NCBI RefSeq assembly: GCF_028473665.1
Contig: NZ_CP098774.1
Coordinates: forward strand, 2,046,001 to 2,110,000
Reading direction: 5' to 3'
From: Sphingomonas sp. QA11
GTDB taxonomy: Bacteria > Pseudomonadota > Alphaproteobacteria > Sphingomonadales > Sphingomonadaceae
Length of the DNA stretch: 64,000 nucleotides
A program made the position numbers and the translations under genes. Shown one piece after another: positions 43,420 through 51,952 of the stretch (its first letter is position 1; every line of letters starts with the position of its first letter). The notes under the pieces are model-generated. The model was not told the origin of the DNA and made no database searches. It saw only the letters and a list, made by a program, of their open reading frames with translations.

Positions 43420-45060
43420 ATGGCTGGTGAAATGGGCGACGAATCGAAGATTGAGCCGCCACAGGGGCGCCGCGACATGATCAGCGGCGCGATCACGGTC
43501 GCCTCGATCCTGCTGTTCGTCGGCACGGGCAGCTCGGTGCTGTCGTCCACGCTCCAGCATTATTTCGCCGGCGGCGAAGGCACCGACCAGACACTGGTCA
43601 TCGCCCTGCTCCTCAATGTCGCACTCATCCTGTTCGGCTGGCGCCGTCACCGCGAGCTTGCCCGCGAGGTCTCGATTCGTGCCGCTGCCGAAGAGCGCGC
43701 GCACCAGCTTGCCGCGAAAGATCCGCTGACCGGCTTCCTCAATCGCCGCAGCCTCGGCGAGGAGGGCGCTGCGATGTTTGTCCGTGCCCAACGCCGGGGC
43801 AAGGCGATGGCGATGATGATGCTCGATCTCGATCACTTCAAGACGATCAACGACATGCATGGCCATGCCACCGGCGATGCGCTGCTGCGCGAGGTCGCTG
43901 AAGAGATTGCCGCGGCAATGCCGTCGGTCGCCTTGACGGCGCGCTTCGGCGGCGACGAATTCGCCTGCGCCTTCCTGTTCGATCCATCCCATCCCGCCAC
44001 CGTCGAACGCATCGCCGAGCGCCTCGTCTCGCGTCTCGCCCAGCCGTTCAAGGCAGACGGGCTGCAACTCCATATCAGCGCCTCGCTCGGCATTGCCCGC
44101 TCCGACTTCGACTGCGCGAGCATCGATGCGCTGATGCGGTCAGCCGACATCGCCATGTATGCGGCGAAGAATTCCGGCCGCAACCGCTTCGCCTGGTTCG
44201 ACCTTTCGATGGAGCGCGAGCTCCAGACCCGCAACGAGCTTGAGGTCGGCCTGCGCGGCGCGATCCCGCGGCAGGAAATCGTGCCCTATTTCGAGCAGCA
44301 GATCGATCTCACCACCGGCCGCCTCGGGGGTTTCGAGGTGCTGGCCCGCTGGGAACATCCGCAGCGCGGGCTGATCGTACCCGATGTCTTCATTCCGATC
44401 GCTGAAGAGACGGGCATGATCGCCGACCTCTCGCTGTCGATCATGCGCCAGGCCTTCATGGCCGCCAAGGACTGGGACCCCGCGCTGTCGATCTCGGTGA
44501 ACATCTCACCTTGGCAGCTCAAGGACGCCTGGCTCGCACAGAAGATCATCAAGGTCCTGACCGAAACCGGCTTCCCCGCCACCCGGCTCGAGATCGAGAT
44601 CACCGAAAGCTCGCTGTTCGACAATCTCGCGCTCGCCCAGTCGATCGTCGGCAGCCTGAAGAACCAGGGCATCCGCCTCGCGCTCGACGATTTCGGCACT
44701 GGCTACTCATCGCTCGCGCATCTCCGAGCCCTGCCGTTCGACCGGATCAAGATCGACAAGAGCTTCATCATGTCGATCAACGAGAATTCGGAAAGCGCCG
44801 CGATCGTCAACGCGATCACCCGGCTCGGCGACAGCCTCAACCTGCCGATCACGGCGGAGGGTATCGAGGACGCTTCGATCGAGGAGCGGCTTCGCACCCT
44901 GGGCTGCTCGAAAGGCCAGGGCTATCTCTATGGTCGCCCGATGAGCATCACCAGCACGCGCCGCCTGCTTGCCGAGAAGCGCCTGCTGCTCCAGCCACCC
45001 GCGGCCGATGCCAAGGAAAGTGCCGCCGGCCCAGCTACCACCCAGCGCCTGGCCGGCTGA
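43420..45060 (+). CDS. Membrane GGDEF-EAL dual-domain cyclic-di-GMP protein
   Basis: 546 residues with two N-terminal membrane segments (ITVASILLFVGTGSSVL and LVIALLLNVALILFG) and then GGDEF and EAL domains. The GGDEF site RFGGDEFACAF is intact, and I see no RxxD inhibitory site. The EAL domain has EVLARWEHP in place of EAL but keeps SVNISPWQL, EITESSLF, DDFGTGYSSL, IKIDKSF, AEGIED and QGYLYGRP, so phosphodiesterase activity is plausible. Both activities could be real. Start ATG 43420 or 43432. It converges with DUF924; the 3' ends overlap by 26 bases. Confidence 0.9.
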   Translation: MAGEMGDESKIEPPQGRRDMISGAITVASILLFVGTGSSVLSSTLQHYFAGGEGTDQTLVIALLLNVALILFGWRRHRELAREVSIRAAAEERAHQLAAKDPLTGFLNRRSLGEEGAAMFVRAQRRGKAMAMMMLDLDHFKTINDMHGHATGDALLREVAEEIAAAMPSVALTARFGGDEFACAFLFDPSHPATVERIAERLVSRLAQPFKADGLQLHISASLGIARSDFDCASIDALMRSADIAMYAAKNSGRNRFAWFDLSMERELQTRNELEVGLRGAIPRQEIVPYFEQQIDLTTGRLGGFEVLARWEHPQRGLIVPDVFIPIAEETGMIADLSLSIMRQAFMAAKDWDPALSISVNISPWQLKDAWLAQKIIKVLTETGFPATRLEIEITESSLFDNLALAQSIVGSLKNQGIRLALDDFGTGYSSLAHLRALPFDRIKIDKSFIMSINENSESAAIVNAITRLGDSLNLPITAEGIEDASIEERLRTLGCSKGQGYLYGRPMSITSTRRLLAEKRLLLQPPAADAKESAAGPATTQRLAG

Positions 45061-45616
45061 GATACACTTCCTCCGCGGGCGTCGACTGCCGCCCGAGCGC
45101 CGCGTTGCGCGATGGAAACCGCCCGAACCGGGCGATCACCTCGGCATGATCGAGCGCGTAGAAGAGATGCTCCTCGTTCCCGAGCTGCTCGAAGCACGCC
45201 ACCGAGAGAGTCTGCGCCTCGCGATTCTCCGCATGCATGAGGGGCATGTAGAGGAAGGGTCGCCGCTCGTCGGGATCGAGACGCTCGTCCCAACCCTTCT
45301 CGATCGCCTCCCGCGCCAGATCCAGCGCCAGGGCATCCCCGGCAAAGGCTTCCGCCGTGTCGCGATGCATATTGCGAGAGAACTGGTCGAGCAGGATGAT
45401 CGCCGCGAGCAGGGTCTCGGAATCGTCCCGCCAGCCCCGCGCGCCGTGCGCCAGCACATCGTCGCGCATCGCGCCGAACCGCTCGGCGATCTCCCGGTCC
45501 AGCGCCTCGTCCCTGGCGAAGCGCTTCTTCGCCGGCACCTCATCGAACCAGAAGGAAAGTACCGTGCGGGCCTTTTCATGGACTTCGCCCGAACCCGCCC
45601 CTAGATCACCGCGCAT
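45035..45616 (-). CDS. DUF924 family protein
   Basis: 193 residues. VLSFWFDEVPAKKRFARDEA, LAAIILLDQFSRNMHRDTAE, PFLYMPLMHAENREAQTLSV and the C-terminal HAEVIARFGRFPSRNAALGR are the conserved blocks of DUF924 (YP_ TPR-like helical fold). No function is known to me. The ATG at 45616 lies 23 bases from the divergent mtaB start. Its 3' end overlaps that of the GGDEF-EAL gene. Confidence 0.88.
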   Translation of the reverse strand: MRGDLGAGSGEVHEKARTVLSFWFDEVPAKKRFARDEALDREIAERFGAMRDDVLAHGARGWRDDSETLLAAIILLDQFSRNMHRDTAEAFAGDALALDLAREAIEKGWDERLDPDERRPFLYMPLMHAENREAQTLSVACFEQLGNEEHLFYALDHAEVIARFGRFPSRNAALGRQSTPAEEVYLSRPGAGW

Positions 45617-45639
45617 GTACCACCGTTCCGGCCTCCCTC

Positions 45640-46872
45640 ATGGCTGAGCCCGATATTATCAGCCTGGGCTGCCGCCTCAACATCGCTGAAAGCGAGACGA
45701 TCCGCGCGCTTGTCGGCGGGCGGGACATGGTCGTCGTCAATAGCTGCGCCGTGACCGGCGCCGCGGTGCGCGAGACGCGCAGCGCCATCCGCCGCGCCCG
45801 ACGCGACCGGCCCGGCGCTCAGATCGTGGTAACCGGCTGCGCCGCGCAGATCGATCCGAAGGGCTTCGCCGCCATGCCCGAGGTCGATCGGGTGATCGGC
45901 AATGCGGAGAAGCTGAAGAAAGAAGCCTGGGAATCCCGTGACGAGATACTGGTCGGCGACATCATGCGGGTGCGCCAGACCGCGCCGCATCTCGCCGCCG
46001 CCTTCGCGTCGCATGCCCGCGCCTTTGTCGAGGTGCAGAATGGCTGCGACCATCGTTGCACCTTCTGCGCGATCCCGTTCGGCCGCGGCAACAGCCGCTC
46101 GGTCCCGGCGGGCGGCGTGATCGACCGGATCAAGGCCCTGGTCGATGGCGGCTATCGCGAGGTGGTGCTGACCGGGGTCGACCTCACCAGCTACGGCCCC
46201 GACCTTCCCGGCACGCCCTCGCTCGGCATGCTGGTGGAGCGGATTCTTGACCATGTCCCAAAGCTGGAGCGCCTGCGCCTGTCGTCGCTCGATTCGATCG
46301 AGATCGACGACCGGCTGTTCGACCTGCTTACCGGCGAGCCGCGGATGATGCCGCACGTCCATCTTTCGCTCCAGGCGGGCGACGACATGATCCTGAAGCG
46401 CATGAAGCGCCGCCACAGCCGCAGTGAGAGCGTTCGCGTGGTCGAGCGCCTCAAGGCTGCCCGCCCCGACATCGCGATCGGTGCTGACCTCATCGCCGGC
46501 TTCCCCACCGAAACCGAAGAAATGTTCAACAATAGCCTCGCGCTGATCGACGATTGCGACATCGTCCATCCGCACATCTTCCCCTATTCGCCACGCGAGG
46601 GCACGCCCGCCGCCCGGATGCCGCAGATCGAACCCGAACTACGCAAGCGCCGCGCCGCTTTGCTGCGCGAGGCTGGCTCGACTCGGCGTACGGCGTGGCT
46701 GCAAAGCCTGGTCGGCACCGTCCAGCCCGTATTGGTCGAACGCCCCGGGGACCGCGGCCATGCTCCAGCGTTCGCCGAAGTGCGCTGGAATCCGCCAGGC
46801 GATATCGGCGCCGTTCAACCTATCCTCATCACCGGCGCCAGCGCCACATCTCTCACCGGAACCCCTGCATGA
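45640..46872 (+). CDS. mtaB: tRNA (t6A37 C2)-methylthiotransferase
   Basis: 410 residues of a radical-SAM methylthiotransferase. The N-terminal UPF0004 domain has IISLGCRLNIAESE, VVVNSCAVTG and IVVTGCAAQ, giving three cluster Cys. The radical-SAM site is VQNGCDHRCTFCAIPFGRGN. The C-terminal TRAM-like segment is short. MtaB converts t6A37 to ms2t6A37 in tRNAs, the same base that TsaE (13982) helps modify. The stop overlaps the ftsY start by 4 bases (ATGA). Confidence 0.93.
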   Translation: MAEPDIISLGCRLNIAESETIRALVGGRDMVVVNSCAVTGAAVRETRSAIRRARRDRPGAQIVVTGCAAQIDPKGFAAMPEVDRVIGNAEKLKKEAWESRDEILVGDIMRVRQTAPHLAAAFASHARAFVEVQNGCDHRCTFCAIPFGRGNSRSVPAGGVIDRIKALVDGGYREVVLTGVDLTSYGPDLPGTPSLGMLVERILDHVPKLERLRLSSLDSIEIDDRLFDLLTGEPRMMPHVHLSLQAGDDMILKRMKRRHSRSESVRVVERLKAARPDIAIGADLIAGFPTETEEMFNNSLALIDDCDIVHPHIFPYSPREGTPAARMPQIEPELRKRRAALLREAGSTRRTAWLQSLVGTVQPVLVERPGDRGHAPAFAEVRWNPPGDIGAVQPILITGASATSLTGTPA

Positions 46873-47810
46873 GCACCACACCAAGCTGGCACGACAAATT
46901 GCTCGGCGGCTTCAAACGCACTTCCGACCGGCTGCTCGGCAACCTCGCCGGTCTCGGCACCGCCAGGCTTGACGATGCGACCCTCGACGAGATCGAGGAA
47001 GCGCTCATCGCCTCAGATCTCGGCCCGGAAACGGCGGCGCGAATCCGCGCGCGCCTCGCCGAGGGCAGCTTCGAACGCAACATGGAGGAACTCGGCATCC
47101 GCCTGGTCGTGGCCGAGGAGATCGAGAAGGTCCTGGCCAAGGTCGCCAGGCCGCTCGAGATCGAGGCGTTCCCGCGCCCGCAGGTGATCCTGGTCATCGG
47201 CGTCAACGGGTCGGGCAAGACGACGACCATCGCCAAGCTCGCTCATTACCTCACGGAGCAGGATTACGGCGTGATGCTCGCCGCCGGCGACACCTTCCGC
47301 GCCGCTGCGATCGGCCAGCTTGCCACCTGGGCCGGGCGGGTCGGCGTGCCGATCGTCTCGGGCAACGAAGGCGGCGACGCTGCCGGGATCGTCTATGAGG
47401 CGGTCAAGCAGGCGACCGCCACCGGCATCGACGCGTTGATCGTCGACACCGCCGGACGCCTGCAGAACAAGCGCGAGCTGATGGACGAACTGTCCAAGAT
47501 CCGCCGCGTGCTTGGCCGCATCAATCCGGAATCGCCGCACGACATCCTTCTCGTGCTCGATGCCACGACCGGCCAGAACGCGCTCAACCAGATCGAGGTG
47601 TTCAAGGAATTCGCCGGCGTCACCGGCCTCATCATGACCAAGCTCGACGGCACGGCACGCGGCGGCGTGCTCGTCGCCGCGGCGGAGAAATACGGCCTGC
47701 CGATCCATGCCATCGGCGTCGGCGAGGGCATGGGCGATTTGAGGCCCTTCGACGCGAACGAGGTTGCGCGGATCATCGCTGGTGTGGAAGGGATCCGCAA
47801 TGGCAAGTAA
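46869..47810 (+). CDS. ftsY: Signal recognition particle receptor FtsY
   Basis: 313 residues. The NG domain has VILVIGVNGSGKTTTIAKLA, AAGDTFRAAAIGQL, IVDTAGRLQNKRELMDEL and MTKLDGTARGGVL. The acidic A domain of enterobacterial FtsY is missing, as is normal in alphaproteobacteria; an amphipathic N-terminus (WHDKLLGGFKRTSDRLLGNL) can bind membrane. It overlaps mtaB by 4 bases and yciB by 11 bases, forming an mtaB-ftsY-yciB unit. Confidence 0.96.
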   Translation: MSTTPSWHDKLLGGFKRTSDRLLGNLAGLGTARLDDATLDEIEEALIASDLGPETAARIRARLAEGSFERNMEELGIRLVVAEEIEKVLAKVARPLEIEAFPRPQVILVIGVNGSGKTTTIAKLAHYLTEQDYGVMLAAGDTFRAAAIGQLATWAGRVGVPIVSGNEGGDAAGIVYEAVKQATATGIDALIVDTAGRLQNKRELMDELSKIRRVLGRINPESPHDILLVLDATTGQNALNQIEVFKEFAGVTGLIMTKLDGTARGGVLVAAAEKYGLPIHAIGVGEGMGDLRPFDANEVARIIAGVEGIRNGK

Positions 47811-48417
47811 CCCCAAGAATCCGCCGATCGGCCCCGGCCTCCGCCTCGCGATCGACATCGCGCCGCTGGCGGTGTTCTTCATCGTCAATTTCGTGAGCAG
47901 CGGCCCGCAGATTGCCCGCCTGCTCGCCGCGACCGCCGCCTTCATGGTGGCGAGCGCCATCGCGATGGTCCTATCCCGCTGGAAGACCGGACGCATCTCC
48001 CCGATGCTGTGGATGACGGGAACGCTCGTGCTCGTGTTCGGCGGGCTGACGCTCTATTTCCACGACGAGACCTTCATCAAGGTCAAGCCGACCTTCGTCT
48101 ATGCAAGCTTCGCGGCGATCCTGACGTTCGGCCTGGTGACGGGCCGTCCGCTGCTCCAGTCGCTGCTTGAAGCTGCGTATCCCGGCCTCACCGAAACGGG
48201 ATGGCGCAAGCTGACGATCAACTGGGCGATCTTCTTCGTCTTCATGGCGGTGCTGAACGAGATGGTCTGGCGCAACACCACCACCGATGTCTGGGTCGCG
48301 TTCAAGCTATGGGGCGCCATTCCCCTGACCATGGTCTTCGCGATTGCGAACGTGCCGATGCTGATGAAGCACGGTCTCAATACCGGACAGGAACCGCCTG
48401 TTCCACCGGAAGGCTGA
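47800..48417 (+). CDS. yciB: Inner-membrane septation protein YciB/IspZ
   Basis: 205 residues with about five membrane helices; the typical pattern is LAIDIAPLAVFFIVNFVSSG, WMTGTLVLVFGGLTLYFHDE, FIKVKPTFVYASFAAILTFG and INWAIFFVFMAVLNEMVWRN. The family is called intracellular septation protein A; it interacts with cell-elongation and division proteins. ATG 47800 overlaps the ftsY stop and has GGAAGGG upstream. A bidirectional terminator follows. Confidence 0.93.
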   Translation: MASNPKNPPIGPGLRLAIDIAPLAVFFIVNFVSSGPQIARLLAATAAFMVASAIAMVLSRWKTGRISPMLWMTGTLVLVFGGLTLYFHDETFIKVKPTFVYASFAAILTFGLVTGRPLLQSLLEAAYPGLTETGWRKLTINWAIFFVFMAVLNEMVWRNTTTDVWVAFKLWGAIPLTMVFAIANVPMLMKHGLNTGQEPPVPPEG

Positions 48418-48420
48418 AAA

Positions 48421-48449
48421 TCCTCCCCATGGCTCAGCCACGGGGAGGA
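48421..48449. terminator. Bidirectional terminator between yciB and sodB
   Basis: TCCTCCCC-A-TGG pairs with CCA-C-GGGGAGGA across the loop CTCAG, with one A-C mismatch. It lies between two convergent stops, with AAAA on the left and AAAG on the right, giving short T-runs in the transcripts of the opposite strands. Confidence 0.75.
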
Positions 48450-48457
48450 AAGAAGGG

Positions 48458-49060
48458 TCAGATCGCGTCGTAGATGCGACCTGCCTCGTCCCAGTTCACC
48501 ACGTCCCACCAGGCCTTCAGATAGGCGGCGCGATCGTTGCGATAGGTCAGGTAATAAGCGTGCTCCCACACGTCATTGCCCAGGATCGGCGTGCCCTTCA
48601 CGGCCGCGTCGTCCATCAGCGGGTTGTCCTGGTTCGGCGTGCTGGCGATCGACAGCTTCCCGTCCGCATCGGCAACCACCCAGGCCCAGCCGGAACCGAA
48701 CTGGCCAGCGCCCTTGGTGTTGAAATCTTCCTTCAGCTTGTCGAGGCCGCCATAGGCGTCGATCGCCTCGGCCAGCTTGCCCGACGGCGCGCCGCCGCCC
48801 GGCGTCATGATCTTCCAGAAAAAGGCGTGGTTCCAGAAACCGCCGCCATTGTTGCGCACGAGTGGCGGCTGGGTCGAGATCACCGCGAGGATTTCCTCGA
48901 TTGTCTTGCCTGCCAGCGCGGGGTCCTTCTCGACGCCCTCGTTGAGCTTGTCGGTATAGGCCTTGTGATGCTTGTCGTGATGGAACTTCATCGTCTCTTC
49001 GTTGATGGTCGGCTCCAGCGCGTCATAGGCGTAGGGAAGCGGGGGCAGTTCGAAAGCCAT
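48458..49060 (-). CDS. sodB: Fe/Mn superoxide dismutase
   Basis: 200 residues. MKFHHDKHHKAYTDKLNEGV, GGFWNHAFFWKIM, GQFGSGWAWVVADADGKLSI and DVWEHAYYLTYRND provide the metal ligands His, His, Asp and His of the Fe/Mn SOD fold. The GFW N-H-x-F-F pattern and Gln before FGSGW lean towards the iron type, but cambialistic use cannot be excluded. Cytoplasmic. Monocistronic, with a ribosome site close to the ATG and a shared terminator. Confidence 0.95.
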   Translation of the reverse strand: MAFELPPLPYAYDALEPTINEETMKFHHDKHHKAYTDKLNEGVEKDPALAGKTIEEILAVISTQPPLVRNNGGGFWNHAFFWKIMTPGGGAPSGKLAEAIDAYGGLDKLKEDFNTKGAGQFGSGWAWVVADADGKLSIASTPNQDNPLMDDAAVKGTPILGNDVWEHAYYLTYRNDRAAYLKAWWDVVNWDEAGRIYDAI

Positions 49061-49149
49061 GAGTCATCCTCCTTGGAAATGCGCGGGTCACAGACGCAAC
49101 GCCGAGCGGGTGAAATGGGTCCGAAGACCTCGTTACGCAACCGATTCCG

Positions 49150-50178
49150 TCAGGCGCCGGCCGAAATAAGCCCATGGCGTTTCAACGCATGGCGAAGCTG
49201 GTCGTAGCTCAGCCCCAGCGCTTCCGCCGTGGCCCGCTGGTTGAAGCGATGCTCGGCCAGTGCCTTGGTCAGCAGGTCCCGCTCGAACCGGGCAATGCGC
49301 GTCTTGAAGTCGGACGATTCCTCCCCTGCCTCTTCCGGTGCGGCGCTTTCCGGCACGGCCACCGCAGCCGGCGCAACAGCGAAGGACGCCCCCGCGGGTG
49401 CCGGGCGATAGGGCGAATGAAACGGATCGAACTCGATCGCCTCGATCGGTCCTGCCTCCTCCCAGCGATAGACCGCGCGTTCGACCACGTTGCGCAACTC
49501 GCGCACATTGCCCGGCCATTGATAGTCGACCAGCGCCGCAACCGCATTCGGTCCGAAACCGGGCCAGTCGCCGAACCCCATCTCAGACGCCATGCGCCGC
49601 CCGAAATGCTCGGCCAGCACCAGGACGTCACCCGGGCGCGCGCGCAGCGGCGGCAGCGTGACCACCTCGAACGAGAGCCGGTCGAGCAGGTCGGCGCGGA
49701 ACTGATGCCGCGCGACCTTGTCAGGCAGGTTCTCGTTGGTCGCCGCGACGATGCGAACATCGACCTGCAACGGCCGGGACGAGCCGATCCGGGTGATCTC
49801 GCCATATTCCACCGCCCTGAGCAGCCGCTCCTGCGCGCCCATCGAAAGCGTGCCGAGTTCGTCAAGGAACAGGGTCCCGCGATGCGCTTCCTCGAAGCGC
49901 CCCACCCGCGACTTGGTCGCGCCGGTGAACGCCCCCGCCTCATGCCCGAACAGTTCGGCCTCGATCAGCGTCTCGGGCAAGGCTGCGCAGTTCATCACCA
50001 CCAGCGGCTGATCCCAGCGTGGCGACAGGCGGTGCAGACGCTCGGCAACCAGTTCCTTGCCGGTGCCGCGTTCGCCGATCACCAGCACCGGGCGATCAAG
50101 CGCGGCGGCGCGGCTGGCCCGCTCAAGCGTCTCCAGAAAAACGTTCGACTGGCCGATGACCTGGGTAGTGCGATCCAT
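49150..50178 (-). CDS. pspF: Phage-shock sigma-54 activator PspF
   Basis: 342 residues: an AAA+ domain with no N-terminal receiver, as in PspF. Walker A VIGERGTGKELVAERL, the sigma-54 contact loop GAFTGATKSRVG at residues 82-87, Walker B LFLDELGTLS, and a C-terminal Fis-type helix-turn-helix (RATAEALGLSYDQLRHALKR). A linker of about 60 residues rich in Ala/Pro/Glu separates core and DNA-binding domain. PspA is expected to hold it inactive. ATG 50178 lies close to two GCTTGGC repeats, so it probably autoregulates. Confidence 0.94.
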   Translation of the reverse strand: MDRTTQVIGQSNVFLETLERASRAAALDRPVLVIGERGTGKELVAERLHRLSPRWDQPLVVMNCAALPETLIEAELFGHEAGAFTGATKSRVGRFEEAHRGTLFLDELGTLSMGAQERLLRAVEYGEITRIGSSRPLQVDVRIVAATNENLPDKVARHQFRADLLDRLSFEVVTLPPLRARPGDVLVLAEHFGRRMASEMGFGDWPGFGPNAVAALVDYQWPGNVRELRNVVERAVYRWEEAGPIEAIEFDPFHSPYRPAPAGASFAVAPAAVAVPESAAPEEAGEESSDFKTRIARFERDLLTKALAEHRFNQRATAEALGLSYDQLRHALKRHGLISAGA

Positions 50179-50185
50179 GCCCAAT

Positions 50186-50212
50186 GCTTGGCGTAAAGTC
50201 CCAAGGCTTGGC
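50186..50212. promoter_or_regulatory. Candidate PspF upstream activating sequence
   Basis: Two direct copies of GCTTGGC 20 bases apart (about two helical turns), with an inverted CTTGG-N9-CCAAG between them. They lie about 70-90 bases upstream of the -24 element, the usual distance for a sigma-54 activator, and just upstream of the pspF start, so they could also mediate pspF autorepression. Inferred from position only. Confidence 0.5.
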
Positions 50213-50278
50213 AAGATGCTTTGATGCGGTTCATCGGCCGTTCAGCCGAAAATAGCGGAAAACCGCGCTTTTTAAAAC

Positions 50279-50294
50279 TGGCACGCTCCCTGCA
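50279..50294 (+). promoter_or_regulatory. Sigma-54 promoter of the psp operon
   Basis: TGGCACGCTCCCTGCA has the -24 GG and -12 GC separated by exactly 10 bases, matching the consensus TGGCAC-N5-TTGCA. It lies 60 bases upstream of the first small gene of the operon and is divergent from pspF. Confidence 0.9.
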
Positions 50295-50354
50295 ATACTT
50301 CAGGCATCTGCCCCACGGGGCGCCACCGACAACCAGTTTCAGGGAACCACGACA

Positions 50355-50501
50355 ATGAACAACAACTACAAAGCCCGCGACCTCCGCCACACTGTCGCAG
50401 CCATCGCCTGCTCGATCGTGCTCGGCTCCACCTTCCTGCTCGGCGCCGTCGCGCCGGCCCAGGCCGCTCCCGCGGTCCTCTACACCCAGACCGCCGCCTG
50501 A
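50355..50501 (+). CDS. 48-residue exported peptide, first gene of the psp operon
   Basis: It starts MNNNYKARDLRHTVAAIACS, then SIVLGSTFLLGAVAPAQA, then a short tail ending YTQTAA. The middle is a signal peptide-like or single membrane helix with an APAQA cleavage-type site. AGGGAA lies before the ATG. It is read directly from the sigma-54 promoter before pspA. Its position suggests it is made at the onset of envelope stress. No family can be assigned, and a leader-peptide role cannot be excluded. Confidence 0.75.
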   Translation: MNNNYKARDLRHTVAAIACSIVLGSTFLLGAVAPAQAAPAVLYTQTAA

Positions 50502-50601
50502 CCCCCGGGCGGTGCCGGCCGGAGCGGTATCCCTTGCACCGCCCCGGCCCCCTTCAACCCTTCACCCAGTATCCTGCGTACCCAATAGGAGAGTTTTCGA
50601 G

Positions 50602-51273
50602 ATGGGCATTTTCTCCCGAACCCGCGATATCATCGCCGCCAACTTCACTGACCTGCTCGACAAGGCGGAAGACCCCGCCAAGATGATCCGCATGATCATC
50701 CTCGAGATGGAGGAGACCCTGGTCGAGGTTCGCGCTTCCGCAGCGCGCACCATCGCCGACCAGAAGGAAATGCGCCGTCACATCTCTAAGCTCGAGACGC
50801 TTCAGGAAAGCTGGACCGAAAAGGCCGAGCTGGCGCTGTCGAAGGGCCGCGAGGATCTGGCCAAGGCAGCCCTGGTCGAGAAGCAGAAGGCAGTCGACAT
50901 GGCAGCCCAGCTCGGCGGCGAGATCAGCGTGCTCGACGAGGCGCTCAAGGCCTCGGAAGAGGACATCAACAAGCTGCAGACCAAGCTTCGCGAGGCCCGC
51001 ACCCGCCAGAACTCGATCGTCACCCGGCTCGAGACCGCGCAGAACCGCTTCCGGCTCCGCGAAATGTATGCCGGCCCGAAGATCCAGGACGCGTTCTCGC
51101 GCTTCGAGATCATGGAGCGCCGGGTCGACATGGCCGAGGGCCGCGCCGAAGTCGCCGGCATGGGCGCCCCGAAGAGCCTAGAGGAGGAGATCGCCGAGCT
51201 GAAGGCAAGCGAGAAGGTCGAGGCGGAACTCGCCGCGATGAAGGCTCGCGCCGCCGGATCGAAGGACGTCTGA
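50602..51273 (+). CDS. pspA: Phage-shock protein A (ESCRT-III-like)
   Basis: 223 residues. MGIFSRTRDIIAANFTDLLD is the amphipathic membrane-binding helix, followed by KAEDPAKMIRMIILEMEETL and a long coiled coil rich in Ala, Glu, Lys and Arg, as in PspA/IM30. It binds stressed membranes and also inhibits PspF. ATG 50602 has AGGAG upstream. It lies 100 bases after the 48-residue peptide and 1 base before pspB. Confidence 0.96.
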   Translation: MGIFSRTRDIIAANFTDLLDKAEDPAKMIRMIILEMEETLVEVRASAARTIADQKEMRRHISKLETLQESWTEKAELALSKGREDLAKAALVEKQKAVDMAAQLGGEISVLDEALKASEEDINKLQTKLREARTRQNSIVTRLETAQNRFRLREMYAGPKIQDAFSRFEIMERRVDMAEGRAEVAGMGAPKSLEEEIAELKASEKVEAELAAMKARAAGSKDV

Positions 51274-51274
51274 A

Positions 51275-51541
51275 ATGGAAGATGTCCTCATCCCCGCGAT
51301 CGTCTGCAGCATCCTGTTCATCGGAATGCCATGGGTGATCCTCCACTACGTCACCAAGTGGAAGCAGGCACCCAAGATCACCACCGAGGACGAGAACCTG
51401 CTGGACGAACTCCACTATCTCGCCCGCCGCCTCGAAGACCGCCTGAACACCGTGGAGCGCATCGTCGCTGCCGACCACCCCGAGTGGCGCCCCGGCACGA
51501 TGACGTCTTCGACCAGCAACGACCTCCCCAGGAGCAACTGA
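51275..51541 (+). CDS. pspB: Phage-shock protein B
   Basis: 88 residues: one membrane helix (LIPAIVCSILFIGMPWVILH) followed by the cytoplasmic coiled coil HYLARRLEDRLNTVERIVAA and DHPEWR, the signature of PspB. It works with PspC at the inner membrane to release PspA from PspF. One base after pspA and one base before pspC. The motif RLEDRLNTVERI recurs in small genes further downstream. Confidence 0.93.
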   Translation: MEDVLIPAIVCSILFIGMPWVILHYVTKWKQAPKITTEDENLLDELHYLARRLEDRLNTVERIVAADHPEWRPGTMTSSTSNDLPRSN

Positions 51542-51542
51542 G

Positions 51543-51923
51543 ATGTCCGCAAGCCGCACCAAATTCTACCTCGACAAGCAGAACCGCAAATGGCTGGGCG
51601 TCTGCTCCGGGATCGCCGACTATACCGGGGTCGATGTCACCTGGGTCCGCGTCGGCGCCGTCCTGCTCACCGTCGCCGGTGGCTTTCCCTGGACCCTGAT
51701 CGCCTATTGGGTGGTCGCCTGGATGGCCGAAGCCAAGCCCTACGGCCTGTACGAGACCCCGGAGGACGCGAAGTTCTGGCAGGGTGTCCGCTCGAACCCG
51801 AAGCGCTCGACCGCAGAGGTCCGCTCCAAGTTCCGCGACATCGACCGCCGGCTCGCCGACATCGAGATGATGTACACCAGCCGCAACAGCCGCCTCGCCG
51901 ACGAGATCGACAGCCTTCGCTGA
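51543..51923 (+). CDS. pspC: Phage-shock protein C
   Basis: 126 residues. YLDKQNRKWLGVCSGIADYT and VDVTWVRVGAVLLTVAGGFP, then LIAYWVVAWMAEAKP, are the PspC domain with its membrane helix. A C-terminal extension with RSKFRDIDRRLADIEMMYTS forms a coiled coil. It senses envelope stress together with PspB. One base after pspB. Confidence 0.94.
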   Translation: MSASRTKFYLDKQNRKWLGVCSGIADYTGVDVTWVRVGAVLLTVAGGFPWTLIAYWVVAWMAEAKPYGLYETPEDAKFWQGVRSNPKRSTAEVRSKFRDIDRRLADIEMMYTSRNSRLADEIDSLR

Positions 51924-51952
51924 TCGATCCGGGGCGAACAGGGAGAAAGACA

